A stretch of DNA of 64,000 bases, from contig NZ_JH719395.1 of assembly GCF_000271845.1 (NCBI RefSeq), forward strand, positions 4,456,146-4,520,145, read 5' to 3'. Positions 7,867 through 16,058 of the stretch are shown here, in pieces. The stretch comes from Rhizobium leguminosarum bv. trifolii WSM2297. Lineage in GTDB: Bacteria > Pseudomonadota > Alphaproteobacteria > Rhizobiales > Rhizobiaceae. Positions within the stretch are counted from its first letter, which is position 1. Each line of letters opens with the position of its first letter. Under the pieces are notes generated by a model. It was not told the DNA's origin. It was given only the letters and a program-made list of their open reading frames with translations, and did not search any database. The position numbers were made by a program, and so were the translations under genes.

Positions 7867-9132
7867 GTGACTTACTTGGAAGCGCGAGCTCGCACCGGAT
7901 TCGACCTTGCGAGGTTATTTGTTCCGGTTTTTATCATTACTGCTATAGCAGCCAACGTATTGACAGCACAAACAAGAGATTGGCTGATGCTGGCTGGGAG
8001 AGGATGCCATTTAGCATCCATTGGCTTCGCGGTCAGTCTTGCCTTAGCCGCATCCCGTGGCAACTTGGTATTTATTGCAGCTCTTATTATCTCATTTGTC
8101 GCCGGGGCGTTACTAGGCGCTAGAGAATTGTACGTCGACTTACTCTGTATTCTCTTTCTCTTTGCAGGGGCGCTGGTATCTCGATATGATCTAAAACGGA
8201 CCACGTGTACTCTTCAGCTCTTGACGCTTGCCAGCGGCGTATTGATGTTTCTACAGGTGGTCGGAGTGGGGGAATGGACACAATATCTCAATACTGCCGG
8301 TGGCTCAGAAATACCGCTGACCCCGTTTCCGACATTCCTTGTACCGGCACAAGACCTAATGGCTCAGCACGTCCAGGGGCGTCCCGTAGGATTATTTCAT
8401 TCTAATCCATTTGCGTGCCTAATTGTACTTGTGACCTTGGCTCTGACCCTGTCGAGTGACGAAGAGCGATCGGTGTGGTTGGACATTTCGCTTGGCGCTG
8501 TAGCCGTTCTTACTCTTGCTAAAGCAGTCTATCTCGGAGTGGCCCTGATCGTTTTGCTGACTGTCTACAGAGGGAGTGAGCGCCAGCGGTCCAGCGCCTT
8601 ACGCTTTGCATTTATGTTTGTAGGCCTTGTCATCGCTTACATTGCACTCTTTCCAGGTTTGACGTCTATATTCATGTTCAATCCCCAGACGTTCGTTGTG
8701 AGCGTGATGACCAGAATTATCGATATTGGCGTGACGCTGGCTCCCCAGCACAAAGCTGAGCTTATGGCATTTCTTGAATGGATTGAAAGCATTGTCGGAT
8801 CGGCCGAGTTGACAAGCCATCTCATCCCGCAGCTGATTGATATCTATTCGCAGGAGCGCCTCTCAATATTCACACTGATATACCAAGTGCGCACCGGATT
8901 CGTCATCTTTCTGGGCGTGCTTTTTTTAATTACCTGTACAAGCCGCTCGACGCGACACGGATTAATCTGGACCAAAAATTCCTTCGCTCTTCAAGATCTT
9001 GCTTTGTTGGTTGCACTTTTCTCTATTTCTCTCGCCGCAAATTTTGCTGGCGCCCAGCTGTTTTGGTTCTTTGTGGGACTGGCAATCCCATCGTCAATAA
9101 CAGATGCGATCGTGGATGATTTGAAGACATGA
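7867..9132 (+). CDS. Multi-pass membrane protein, Wzy/O-antigen-ligase-like
   Basis: A 421-residue hydrophobic protein with roughly ten to twelve membrane segments and one large hydrophilic loop at about residues 275-325 (LAPQHKAELMAFLEW…SQERLSIF). This topology, the G-R-P-V-G-L-F-H-S-N-P-F motif near residue 175 and the capsule context fit polysaccharide polymerases or O-antigen ligases, which have little sequence conservation. It starts with GTG at 7867, behind a strong GGGGGAGG. The 200 bp before it hold no convincing gene. Base usage here is clearly more AT-rich than in the core genes to the right, consistent with transfer. Polymerase versus ligase cannot be settled from sequence. Confidence 0.65.
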   Translation: MTYLEARARTGFDLARLFVPVFIITAIAANVLTAQTRDWLMLAGRGCHLASIGFAVSLALAASRGNLVFIAALIISFVAGALLGARELYVDLLCILFLFAGALVSRYDLKRTTCTLQLLTLASGVLMFLQVVGVGEWTQYLNTAGGSEIPLTPFPTFLVPAQDLMAQHVQGRPVGLFHSNPFACLIVLVTLALTLSSDEERSVWLDISLGAVAVLTLAKAVYLGVALIVLLTVYRGSERQRSSALRFAFMFVGLVIAYIALFPGLTSIFMFNPQTFVVSVMTRIIDIGVTLAPQHKAELMAFLEWIESIVGSAELTSHLIPQLIDIYSQERLSIFTLIYQVRTGFVIFLGVLFLITCTSRSTRHGLIWTKNSFALQDLALLVALFSISLAANFAGAQLFWFFVGLAIPSSITDAIVDDLKT

Positions 9133-9254
9133 GCTGCTGATACTAAGTAGAAGTCCTTCCCGTCCATCTATTTCTTGCGAGAATATTTCTCCGTCACGGT
9201 AGCTGGCTATCTTCTCATGAAGAAATTCATGGTGTGATGGGCAGCAACCGCTAA

Positions 9255-9806
9255 GCGGATAAAAAGTTCGGGATCGAAGCCGCCACTGACCTGAAGAGGT
9301 CGCTTCAGTTTCTGACCGAGTATTTGCGCAAGTTCGTCCCGAGTTGGTCTCTGGCTCCGGTCATCCGAGCGCTGCAGACGCTGCGAGGGGTGGATCTGAT
9401 CGTCGCCGTTACATTCGCCACGGAAGTCGGTGACGTGAGCCGATTTGATAGCCCTCGCCAACTGATGGGCTATCTCTGCCTGGTCCCTGGTGAGTGATCA
9501 ACGGGCGAGACGGTCAGGCGGGGCTTGATCACAAAGGCAGGCAACGGTCGGGTTCGGCATATGCTGGTCGAGAGCGCGTGGACTTATCGCTACCCGCCGA
9601 AAGTCGGCGCGAGAAAGCTATACCGCCTCGAGGTAGTGCCGCCGGCAGTCAGAGAGATCGCGTGGAAAGCTCAGAGCCGGTTGACGACTCGATATCGCCT
9701 GCTGGTCGCACGGGGAAAGCGGACGACGGTGGTTTGCACCGCAATTGCCCGAGAATTGGCCGGCTTCATGTGGGCCGTTGCAATGGAGGCGCAGGCAAGG
9801 ACATAG
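9255..9806 (+). pseudogene. IS110-family transposase remnant (C-terminal part, internal stop)
   Basis: In one reading frame this stretch encodes F-V-P-S-W-S-L-A-P-V-I-R-A-L-Q-T-L-R-G-V, then F-D-S-P-R-Q-L-M-G-Y-L, then an in-frame TGA at about 9497, then G-E-T-V-R-R-G-L-I-T-K-A-G-N-G-R-V-R and A-W-K-A-Q-S-R-L, ending with TAG at 9804. These are the Transposase_20 (helix-hairpin-helix plus catalytic serine) blocks of IS110/IS116/IS902 transposases. The N-terminal DEDD (RuvC-like) half is missing; the frame is closed by TAA at 9252. It is a truncated, inactive copy between the capsule genes and the IS66 nest. Confidence 0.85.
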
Positions 9807-10169
9807 GTCACCGCAGCGAACTTCACCTCGCGCATGGGCGGAGGCGGGACAACGGCAGGGGAACATCCTTCAGACGCTTTATGGCCGGCATTGTCCGACG
9901 CCCGCAGTAAGATAGGAACAGCCCCGGACGCATTATCGGGAATGCGGTATCCAACCCGCGCATCAGAGCTTGATCACCGACGTCCTTGAGTTCCGCCTCC
10001 ACCCATACGCGATCATCCGAACAGCCGTTCGTTTGGGCGGTCGGTTCCTCATGCCTAAAGCAATGACAACGGACATCAGAGCGCTGTAACCGCTGTTCTG
10101 CCCCCACATTGCCTGCTGTCGGCTGATCTGTGATCGACGTTTCATGGACGAGCGACAAGGAGTTTCTCC
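9807..10169. other. Noncoding stretch between IS110 remnant and IS66 remnant
   Basis: No supportable gene. The first 200-250 bp probably are the untranslated right-hand part of the IS110-family element. The last 85 bp (from about 10086, starting TGTAACCGCTGTTCTG) probably are the left end and leader of the oldest IS66 element, but I could not match this end to a right end, which seems to have been lost. Confidence 0.4.
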
Positions 10170-10183
10170 ATGGACACTACATT

Positions 10184-10191
10184 GGAGGTTC
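10184..10191. repeat. Target-site duplication, left copy (GGAGGTTC)
   Basis: This octamer directly precedes the outer nested IS66 element and is repeated exactly at 15555-15562. Eight-bp duplications are the rule for IS66 transposition. Confidence 0.9.
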
Positions 10192-10316
10192 GTGAGCGTC
10201 CGACGAATGCATTTTTTGCGTCTACGAGGCGCGGTTTAGGACTTGCGGCTTAGCTCATCTGCCATGACGCGCTCGATCATCTCGGGATCGCATTGTTCAT
10301 CGACGAGGAACTGGCG

Positions 10317-10324
10317 GATTCCAC
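10317..10324. repeat. Target-site duplication, left copy (GATTCCAC)
   Basis: Precedes the inner IS66 directly and recurs exactly at 12885-12892; it lies inside the passenger ORF of the middle IS66. Confidence 0.9.
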
Positions 10325-10399
10325 GTAAGCGCGATTTTCGCTGCACGTTGACGCCAACCCGTTGATTGGCATCGGATCAACGTTTGGAACCGTATTGTG

Positions 10400-11988
10400 T
10401 CAGGCGGCTTCGGTTCTGGCGAAGTTGAACGGCAGCAGGTCGACGATGTCGGCCCTTTCGTCCCGCTGCGGCAACTCAGTGAGCACGTAGCGCAGCCAGG
10501 CGAGTGGGTCGACGCCACAGGCGCGGCAAGTCAGCATCAAACTGTAGACCACTGCGCTGGCCTTGGCTCCGTCGGCGGTGTCGCTGAACAGCCACGATTT
10601 TCTTCCGGTGGCAAAAACTCTGATTTCGCGTTCCAGAATGTTGTTATCGATCGGGATCCTGCCGTCGCTGGTGTAGCGTGTCAGGTAATCCCATTGGTTC
10701 AGGGTGTAGGAGACGGCGTCGCCGAGCTTGGTATCCGGCACGACCTTCGGCGCGATGGCGTCGAGCCAGGCCTTTAGGGCGTTCAGGACAGGCAAGCTGT
10801 GCTGTTGGCGGAAACGGCGAATGCAATCAGCCGTCGTCTCACCGGCATCTGGGGTTTTGTCTCTTGCCTGCTTTTCGATCCGGTAGAGCTGCTCGAAGAA
10901 CCGGAGTGCCTGTTCCGGCGGTCCGCCTCCATTCTTCCGGGTTTTGAGAGCCTCGACGAAGCGCCGTCGTGAATGAGCATGCATCCGACATGGGTTGCGC
11001 CATGCAATGTGCGCCACGCGGTGTAGCCATCGGTCACCAATATGCCGCGGTAGTCACCGAGGAAGGTCTGGGGGTGGATCTGGCCTCGGCCGGGCTGATA
11101 ATCGAGCAGTACGATTGGCTGGTCACTATCCTCGCCACTGCGATAAGCCCACATATACGATGTGCTGGTGGCCTCCTTGTCCTTTTCCTTCAGGACCTGG
11201 ACTGTCGTCTCATCGCCATGAATGAGAGGCTGCGATCGCAACCGCAGTTTCAGAGCGTCATAGATGCGATGCAGATGCTTCTCGCTTGAACCGATGACCC
11301 AGTGAGCGAGAGCGCCGCGGCTGATCGGCACGCCGGCCCGCTCAAATGTCTGCGCCACGCGGTAGAGCGGTGTGCCATCGACGTATTTGTGGACGAGCGC
11401 GAAGGCTAGCGTCGAAGCGGTAGCGATGCTGCCCGGCAGGGGCTGCGTCGGCATCGGTGCGATCACGACGGGGGTGTTGATCCCGGTGCGGTCGCAATGG
11501 CGGCAGGCATATTTGAACCGGACGTTCTGCAGGACCTTTGCCTTGACTTCGATATGAAGCTGCTCGGTAACGGCCTCGCCCATGCGATGCATTTGACTAT
11601 CGCAGCACGGGCAAGCCTTCTGATCGTCGGGAAGGTCATATTCGACACGCTCACGCGGCAGGTCTTCCGGCAGAGGTCTACGGCCGCGCTTTTTTCCCAC
11701 GGCGCTCTCGACCGCCGGCAGGCCCGTGTCCGGGAGATCGACAACGTCATCACTGTCGCCGCTGTCATCTTCGTCGGCAGCCTCTTCGGCTTCGTTGAAG
11801 AGGCGATCAACGTGCTTTTCGCTGCGGGGTGCAAAGCGATGCAGCTTTGCAAGCGCCAGCTCCTCCTCAAGCTTGACGACCCGCTGCGAGAGCGCTTCCT
11901 TCTCGGCTTTGAGCGCAGCGATTTCGGCAGCATTGGCTGCCAATTGCGCCATCAGTTCTGCAATGCTCGGTTCGCCGGTGCGAGTCAT
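10400..11988 (-). pseudogene. tnpC transposase of the inner IS66, one-base frameshift
   Basis: The first part (11988 down to about 10978) has the IS66 TnpC N-terminus: a coiled-coil leader (AALKAEKEALSQRVVKLEEE), a zinc-finger C-P-C-C-D…C-R-H-C-D block, and the first catalytic region I-H-G-D-E-T-T-V-Q-V. At about 10978 the expected C-M-A-H-S-R-R-R-F is broken: one base is missing, so the frame continues as C-M-L-I-H-D. The frame to 10400 carries the rest (R-R-R-F-V-E-A-L and D-N-N-I-L-E-R-E-I-R), including the final catalytic glutamate. The complete protein would be about 529 residues. A sequencing error is possible. Confidence 0.85.
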
Positions 11989-12039
11989 CAGATTCTTGAA
12001 TCTGAACCGCCCCTGCGCGTCAATCGCTATTCGCCATCC

Positions 12040-12393
12040 TCAGCCGGCGATCTGATACTGCCGCACCGGATGGCGGATCATCGCATCGATATCGATGCCG
12101 TCGAGAATCCAGTGGAGCTGTTCTGTCGTCAGCACAACGACCGGCACCTCGCGGCGGGGCCATCTGAACTTGTCCTCGGTCAACCGCTTCAGGATCAGCA
12201 CAAAGCCGGACCGGTCGAAGAACAAAAGCTTCACCCGGTCACGACGGCGATTGCAAAAGGCAAAAACCGCAGGAGCAAAGGGATCCAGCGCCATCGTCTC
12301 CTGGACCAGGACAGCAAGGCTGTTGATGCCGGCCCGAAAGTCGATCGGCTCGCGATGCAGGTAAACCTTGAGATCAGCGCCAAGTCTGAACAT
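12040..12393 (-). CDS. tnpB: IS66 accessory protein TnpB (inner element)
   Basis: A 117-residue IS66 Orf2-like protein with L-K-V-Y-L-H-R-E-P-I-D-F-R-A-G-I-N, V-F-A-F-C-N-R-R-R-D-R-V-K-L-L and D-R-S-G-F-V-L-I-L-K-R-L, the standard TnpB blocks. TnpB is needed with TnpA and TnpC for IS66 movement, but its biochemical role is not settled. It overlaps tnpA by 20 bases, and tnpC follows after 51 bases. Confidence 0.92.
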   Translation of the reverse strand: MFRLGADLKVYLHREPIDFRAGINSLAVLVQETMALDPFAPAVFAFCNRRRDRVKLLFFDRSGFVLILKRLTEDKFRWPRREVPVVVLTTEQLHWILDGIDIDAMIRHPVRQYQIAG

Positions 12394-12802
12394 GACCCAG
12401 CGCTCCGATGATTGCCGTCAATGCATCTACGTCACCGCATTCCAACGTCAGCTTCACGCCGTTCGGCAGTGACGCGCTCACCTTCGCTGGAGAGGGCAGC
12501 GGCCGGTTCCTCTCTGCTTTCCGAGGCAGCTCTTCACCAAACTCAAACTCGTCGCTGGCCGCGGTGATTTGCACCGGAATAAAAGACGATGTCGAAGACG
12601 GCGGCGACGCAAGGGGCTGGGTATGCTTCCGCATCCACTTCCAAACGAGGTTCGCGTTGACCCCGTGTTCGCGCGCGAGTTTCGATACCGATGCGCCAGG
12701 TTCAAGGCAGGCCGCAATAAGGCGGTCTTTCGAACTTTGATCGAAACGGCGTCTCCCATTCCGACCGACCAGCCGCACGGCAAGTTTTTGACCTTCTTCC
12801 AT
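12374..12802 (-). CDS. tnpA: IS66 accessory protein TnpA (inner element)
   Basis: A 142-residue helix-turn-helix protein of the IS66/IS3 TnpA type: R-R-R-F-D-Q-S-S-K-D-R-L-I-A-A-C-L, then S-V-S-K-L-A-R-E-H-G-V-N-A-N-L-V-W-K-W as recognition helix region. I chose ATG 12802 (M-E-E-G-Q-K-L) rather than the longer reading from 12853, because the latter would begin inside the 10-bp hairpin arm region and adds residues not typical for the family. First gene of the inner element's minus-strand operon. Confidence 0.85.
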   Translation of the reverse strand: MEEGQKLAVRLVGRNGRRRFDQSSKDRLIAACLEPGASVSKLAREHGVNANLVWKWMRKHTQPLASPPSSTSSFIPVQITAASDEFEFGEELPRKAERNRPLPSPAKVSASLPNGVKLTLECGDVDALTAIIGALGHVQTWR

Positions 12803-12807
12803 CACTT

Positions 12808-12833
12808 GGTGTCCACCTATTTTGGTGGACACC
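12808..12833. promoter_or_regulatory. Perfect 10-bp hairpin just upstream of inner IS66 tnpA
   Basis: GGTGTCCACC and GGTGGACACC face each other across a 6-base spacer, directly upstream of ATG 12802 on the minus strand. It could be an operator for TnpA or an RNA hairpin that limits tnpA translation, as mobile elements often do to block read-through from outside promoters. Symmetry is seen; function is inferred. Confidence 0.5.
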
Positions 12834-12884
12834 TCATGCCAAAGCTCACTCAATTGCAGAAGGTGCGGGGAAAATCGCGCTTAC

Positions 12885-12892
12885 GATTCCAC
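12885..12892. repeat. Target-site duplication, right copy (GATTCCAC)
   Basis: Exact partner of 10317-10324, directly after the right inverted repeat of the inner IS66. Confidence 0.9.
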
Positions 12893-13108
12893 CATCCCAC
12901 GTCCTTATGTCGGCCAGGAGATCTCGAAGGTCGTCAATTCCATTTTCGGTCAGGCCTTTTGTGCCATCTTCACTGCCATCGCGGACATATACCAATTCGC
13001 CCTCGGCGATATTGTCCGAGTTGGCGGTGACTTCCTCGAGTAGTTCAAGGTTCTCGCCGATCATGCTGGCGACTTCTTTGAGCGTGTAGATGAACCTCGA
13101 GCGTGCCA

Positions 13109-14686
13109 TCACGCAGCCTCGCATCGGTCTTTCGCCGGCACCCACTGCCACGGCAGCAATTCCTGGAGCCGATCCTTGGGATGGCTCTGGATCCGGGTCA
13201 GGACGTCTGTGAGATAGATCTCCGGATTGTGGCCATGGAGTTTGGCAGTCTCAATGATGGTCAGGATATTAGCGATGCGCTCACCGCCCTTGTCTGACCC
13301 GGCAAATAGCCAGTTTTTTCTTCCGATTCCAAGCGGCCTCATGGCGCGCTCGGCTATATTGTTGTCGATCTCAACACGGCCATCGTCGATGTAAACGCTC
13401 AACGCTGCCCACCGCGAGAGGGCATATCGCATCGCTTCAGCCAGCTTCTGCTTCTGTGGCAGCGTCGAAAGCGTAGCCTCGATCCAGACCTTCAGCTCTC
13501 CCAGTATGGGTTTGGCATGTTGTTGGCGCAGTTTGCGTCGCTCGTCGGCAGGCATGCCGCGGATGCGATCCTCGATATCGTAGAGCGCACCGATGCGCGA
13601 CAGTGCCTCGTCGGCGATCGGAGATGGCTTCAGCTTGATCACATCGTGGAACTTGCGGCGCACATGCGCCATGCAGGCGGCCTCGACGATCTGGTTGCCG
13701 TAGAGCTTCTTGTAACCTCCATAGCCATCAGCATGCATCACGCCGCTGAAGTTTGCGAGATGGTCAGCCGGATGCACGCCCTTTCGGTCGGGGCTATAGT
13801 AGTATGCGATTGCTCCGGGAGTGGGATCTTGATAACCGCTGCCATCGAAGACATAGACCCAAACCCTGCCAGTTTTTGTCTTTCCTCGCCCAGGGTCGAG
13901 AACATCGACCGGGGTATCGTCTGTATGTATTCGGTCAAGCGCGGCGATGTGCGCCCTGATAGCCAAGACGAGCGGCGCAAGCAAAAACGACACGCGGCCA
14001 ACCCAGTCCGCCATGACAGAGCGAGAGATGTCTATCCCCAGCCGGTCGTACATCTCGGATAGGCGGTAGAGAGGGATATGATCGTCGAATTTGGCGACCA
14101 TGATATGGGCGAGCAATCCCGGTCCGGGCTTGCCGCGTTCGATGGGCAGGGTCGGCATCTCACCCGCTACCGTCGTGTCGCACTCCCTGCAGATCATGCG
14201 CTTTTCGACGTGGCGGACAATCTTGATGGACGCCGGCACGTGCTCCATCACCTGGACCACCTTGTCTGCTGCCTTCAGGAATGATGTGCCTCCGCACGTC
14301 GGACAATTGCAGGGCGCGGCATAGACCAGCTCTTCGGTGGGAAGACCATCGGGCAACGGTTTGCGCTTCGGCTTGTCCGGGGTGTCGTTCAACTCCGGCA
14401 AAGGAGCTTTCCCGGAGCGCATCTCAGCCTCGGCACGAGAGGCCTCGATCTCCTCCAGCATCAGTTCGAATTGTTCGATCTTCCGGTCGATCTTTTCCGA
14501 AGAAGCGCCATGCTGCCGATGGCGGAGCAGTTCCAGTTGCGCGCGCAGAAGCCCGATAATGGAGTCGCGCTTGATGACTTCGGCTTCCTGGCTCTCAAGT
14601 TTCGCCGCCTGTTCCGCGACGAGTGCACGCAAAACAGCTAGCTCGTCCTGACTGTTCAGCGGCGTTGTTTCCATACCCGCATACAT
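13109..14686 (-). CDS. tnpC: IS66 transposase TnpC (middle element)
   Basis: A full-length 525-residue IS66 DDE transposase. Seen in order: coiled-coil leader (about residues 10-60), zinc-finger-like C-N-C-P-T-C and C-R-E-C-D, the first acidic block H-T-D-D-T-P-V-D-V, the second H-A-D-G-Y-G-G-Y followed by C-M-A-H-V-R-R-K-F, and the third D-N-N-I-A-E-R-A-M-R-P. All catalytic blocks are intact. A second possible ATG lies at 14674. Its stop overlaps the start of the passenger ORF by one base. Confidence 0.93.
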   Translation of the reverse strand: MYAGMETTPLNSQDELAVLRALVAEQAAKLESQEAEVIKRDSIIGLLRAQLELLRHRQHGASSEKIDRKIEQFELMLEEIEASRAEAEMRSGKAPLPELNDTPDKPKRKPLPDGLPTEELVYAAPCNCPTCGGTSFLKAADKVVQVMEHVPASIKIVRHVEKRMICRECDTTVAGEMPTLPIERGKPGPGLLAHIMVAKFDDHIPLYRLSEMYDRLGIDISRSVMADWVGRVSFLLAPLVLAIRAHIAALDRIHTDDTPVDVLDPGRGKTKTGRVWVYVFDGSGYQDPTPGAIAYYYSPDRKGVHPADHLANFSGVMHADGYGGYKKLYGNQIVEAACMAHVRRKFHDVIKLKPSPIADEALSRIGALYDIEDRIRGMPADERRKLRQQHAKPILGELKVWIEATLSTLPQKQKLAEAMRYALSRWAALSVYIDDGRVEIDNNIAERAMRPLGIGRKNWLFAGSDKGGERIANILTIIETAKLHGHNPEIYLTDVLTRIQSHPKDRLQELLPWQWVPAKDRCEAA

Positions 14687-14746
14687 AGCCGATTTGCGCC
14701 GGAAGTGCCAGCATTTTGCCCCGGATGTCCTTGCAAAATATAGCTT

Positions 14747-15094
14747 TTAACCAGTTCGTCCGGGAGCAGAAGTCCACGCAGGTCGGCGCCAATCGATCCC
14801 CTCAACAAGCATCGACAACTGAGCTTGCGTCAGATGCGCAACCCCATCTTTCGCCGTCGGCCAGGGAAAGTATCCGCGTTCCAAAATTTTGTAAAACAGG
14901 CAAAACCCTTGGCCATCCCACCATAAAAGCTTGATCCGATCAGCGCGTTTTCCGCGGAATCCGAAGATCGCGCCAGAACCCGGCGCTTCCTTGATGACTG
15001 TCTCGACCAACGCTGACAGACCATCAATGCCGCGCCGCATATCAGTCACCCCGCAAGCCAGATAAACCCGCACATTCCCCGACGGCCCGATCAT
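14747..15094 (-). CDS. tnpB: IS66 accessory protein TnpB (middle element)
   Basis: A 115-residue TnpB with N-V-R-V-Y-L-A-C-G-V-T-D-M-R-R-G-I-D-G-L, I-F-G-F-R-G-K-R-A-D-R-I-K-L-L and G-Q-G-F-C-L-F-Y-K. ATG 15094 overlaps the tnpA stop (ATGA), so the short start is preferred to 15109. tnpC follows 60 bases later. Confidence 0.93.
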   Translation of the reverse strand: MIGPSGNVRVYLACGVTDMRRGIDGLSALVETVIKEAPGSGAIFGFRGKRADRIKLLWWDGQGFCLFYKILERGYFPWPTAKDGVAHLTQAQLSMLVEGIDWRRPAWTSAPGRTG

Positions 15095-15465
15095 GCCGCC
15101 TCCACACAAGCGACCAGTGACGATAGCACTTCGAGATCCATGTCCGCTGCAATTCTCAGTAAACGGCCATTCCTTAGGACGATCTCAACGTCTTTGCATC
15201 TCGACCGAGCACTGCTCCTCTTGGAACCGTCACTAACGCTCTCCGACGCTCCGATAAGCGATACCGGGATGAACGTCTGGGGAGATTCGGCTGGCAAGAG
15301 CTTCTTTCGCCAGGCGTAAATCTGCTGCGGAAGAACGTCGTGCCGGCGCGCGACATCCGAAACGGTGCCATCCGCGCTGAACGCTTCTTGCAATATCGAA
15401 AGCTTCAGTTCCGTCGACCAGCGACGTTGTCGCTCGGCACCCGTCAGAATCTCAACCTTGGCCAT
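15091..15465 (-). CDS. tnpA: IS66 accessory protein TnpA (middle element)
   Basis: A 124-residue helix-turn-helix protein: R-R-W-S-T-E-L-K-L-S-I-L-Q-E-A-F, then V-S-D-V-A-R-R-H-D-V-L-P-Q-Q-I-Y-A-W-R-K-K-L. First gene of the middle element's operon, about 90 bases inside its right end; tnpB is coupled by an ATGA overlap. Confidence 0.93.
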   Translation of the reverse strand: MAKVEILTGAERQRRWSTELKLSILQEAFSADGTVSDVARRHDVLPQQIYAWRKKLLPAESPQTFIPVSLIGASESVSDGSKRSSARSRCKDVEIVLRNGRLLRIAADMDLEVLSSLVACVEAA

Positions 15466-15554
15466 TCATACCCTGTTACGTCACAAATGAATCATCTGTG
15501 TCGTAACTTGCGCCAATCCCGCACCTAACCAAAATCCGATCACCGGACGCTCAC

Positions 15555-15562
15555 GGAGGTTC
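15555..15562. repeat. Target-site duplication, right copy (GGAGGTTC)
   Basis: Exact partner of 10184-10191, directly after the right inverted repeat of the outer nested IS66 element. Removing the element and one copy restores the host tnpA frame. Confidence 0.9.
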
Positions 15563-15926
15563 TCACGACGCGGCGTGGTCGACGTGAGGTCAATCGGCAA
15601 TGGCCGGACGAGGTCAAGGCGAGGATCGTTTCGGAGAGCTTGCGACCGGGCGTGACGGTGAATGAAGTCGCGGAACGCCACGGGTTGAAGGCCAACCATT
15701 TGTCTTCCTGGCGAACGATGGCGCGAGAAGGCAAGCTAGTTCTACCCGAGCCGGAAGATGCCATCGAGTTCGCGGCCATGGTTGTCGAGACGCCCGCTCC
15801 AGAGCTTCCAACTCCCAAAGCCGCCTCCCGCGCCGAGATCGTCGTAGGTACGGTCACCATCCGTCTTGAAGAAGGTGCGTCTGCCGCCCGGATCGCCGCC
15901 ATCGCGCGTGCCCTGGCGGTGGTGAC

Positions 15927-16058
15927 ATGATCTTTCCATCGACTTGGGCAATCAATCCCAAGCAAGTCTGGAACTCTGTACTCGAAGGCGGTGGCGAAGC
16001 AATCGAGAAAACTGAACGCCATCTGCGAAGTTATTCCATGCCTCCCGATCTTCCGTAG
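15927..16058 (+). pseudogene. Truncated tnpB start of the oldest IS66 element
   Basis: The ATG at 15927 overlaps the tnpA stop (ATGA), exactly where IS66 tnpB begins, and the first residues M-I-F-P-S fit one TnpB type. After about five codons the sequence no longer resembles TnpB; the frame ends at TAG 16056-16058. So the oldest element has lost its right half, including tnpC and its right end, through a deletion near 15942. Confidence 0.5.

Larger units (their letters stand above)
10325..12884 (-). mobile_element. IS66-family element, inner (youngest) layer of the nest
   Basis: The 2560-bp element has inverted repeats starting GTAAGCGCGATTTTC at 10325 and, on the other strand, at 12884; 20 of the first 22 bases match. 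GTAAGCG is the classic IS66 end. Perfect 8-bp target duplications flank it. It carries tnpA, tnpB and a frameshifted tnpC on the minus strand. It differs clearly in sequence from the middle element, so it is a different IS66 type, not a copy of its host. Confidence 0.93.
10236..13109 (-). pseudogene. IS66 passenger ORF (4th gene of the middle element), split by the inner IS66
   Basis: Segments 13109-12885 and 10316-10236 rejoin into a clean 101-codon frame once the inner element and one target duplication are removed (225 + 81 = 306 bases). It starts M-A-R-S-R-F-I-Y-T-L-K-E-V-A, is acidic in the middle (EGELVYVRDGSEDG) and ends E-R-V-M-A-D-E-L-S-R-K-S. Its ATG shares one base with the tnpC stop (TGATG), so it would be translationally coupled to tnpC. 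I recognise no domain; it is a small accessory protein of unknown role carried by this IS66 type. Here it is broken. Confidence 0.8.
10192..15554 (-). mobile_element. IS66-family element, middle layer of the nest
   Basis: Terminal inverted repeats begin GTGAGCGTCCG at 10192 and end with its complement CGGACGCTCAC at 15544-15554, with a further partial match inward (about 20 of 25). Perfect 8-bp direct repeats flank it. Without the inner insertion the element is about 2795 bp, normal for IS66. On the minus strand it carries intact tnpA, tnpB and tnpC and then a 101-codon passenger ORF, which is split by the inner IS66. It sits inside tnpA of an older IS66 element. Because tnpABC and both ends are intact it may still move. 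Confidence 0.92.
10170..15930 (+). pseudogene. tnpA of the oldest IS66-family element, split by a nested IS66
   Basis: Segments 10170-10191 and 15563-15930 rejoin into one 129-codon reading frame when the insertion at 10192-15554 and one copy of the 8-bp duplication are removed (22 + 368 = 390 bases). The restored protein starts M-D-T-T-L-E-V-L-T-T-R-R-G-R-R, continues W-P-D-E-V-K-A-R-I-V-S-E-S-L and N-E-V-A-E-R-H-G-L-K-A-N-H-L-S-S-W-R: an IS66 TnpA helix-turn-helix protein. ATG 10170 has AAGGAG 7 bp upstream. The stop overlaps the next ATG (15927), as in IS66 operons. The gene is broken and inactive. Confidence 0.85.

Noticed and set aside
7682..7867. 61-codon open frame before the polymerase-like gene
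   Set aside because: No ribosome site, cysteine- and arginine-rich random composition, and it ends in the leader of the next gene.
9494..9910. 138-codon plus-strand open frame in the IS110 remnant
   Set aside because: It is an out-of-frame reading of the transposase remnant; the real frame shows the IS110 motifs.
11497..12411. 304-codon plus-strand open frame in the inner IS66
   Set aside because: Antisense reading of tnpC and tnpB of the element.
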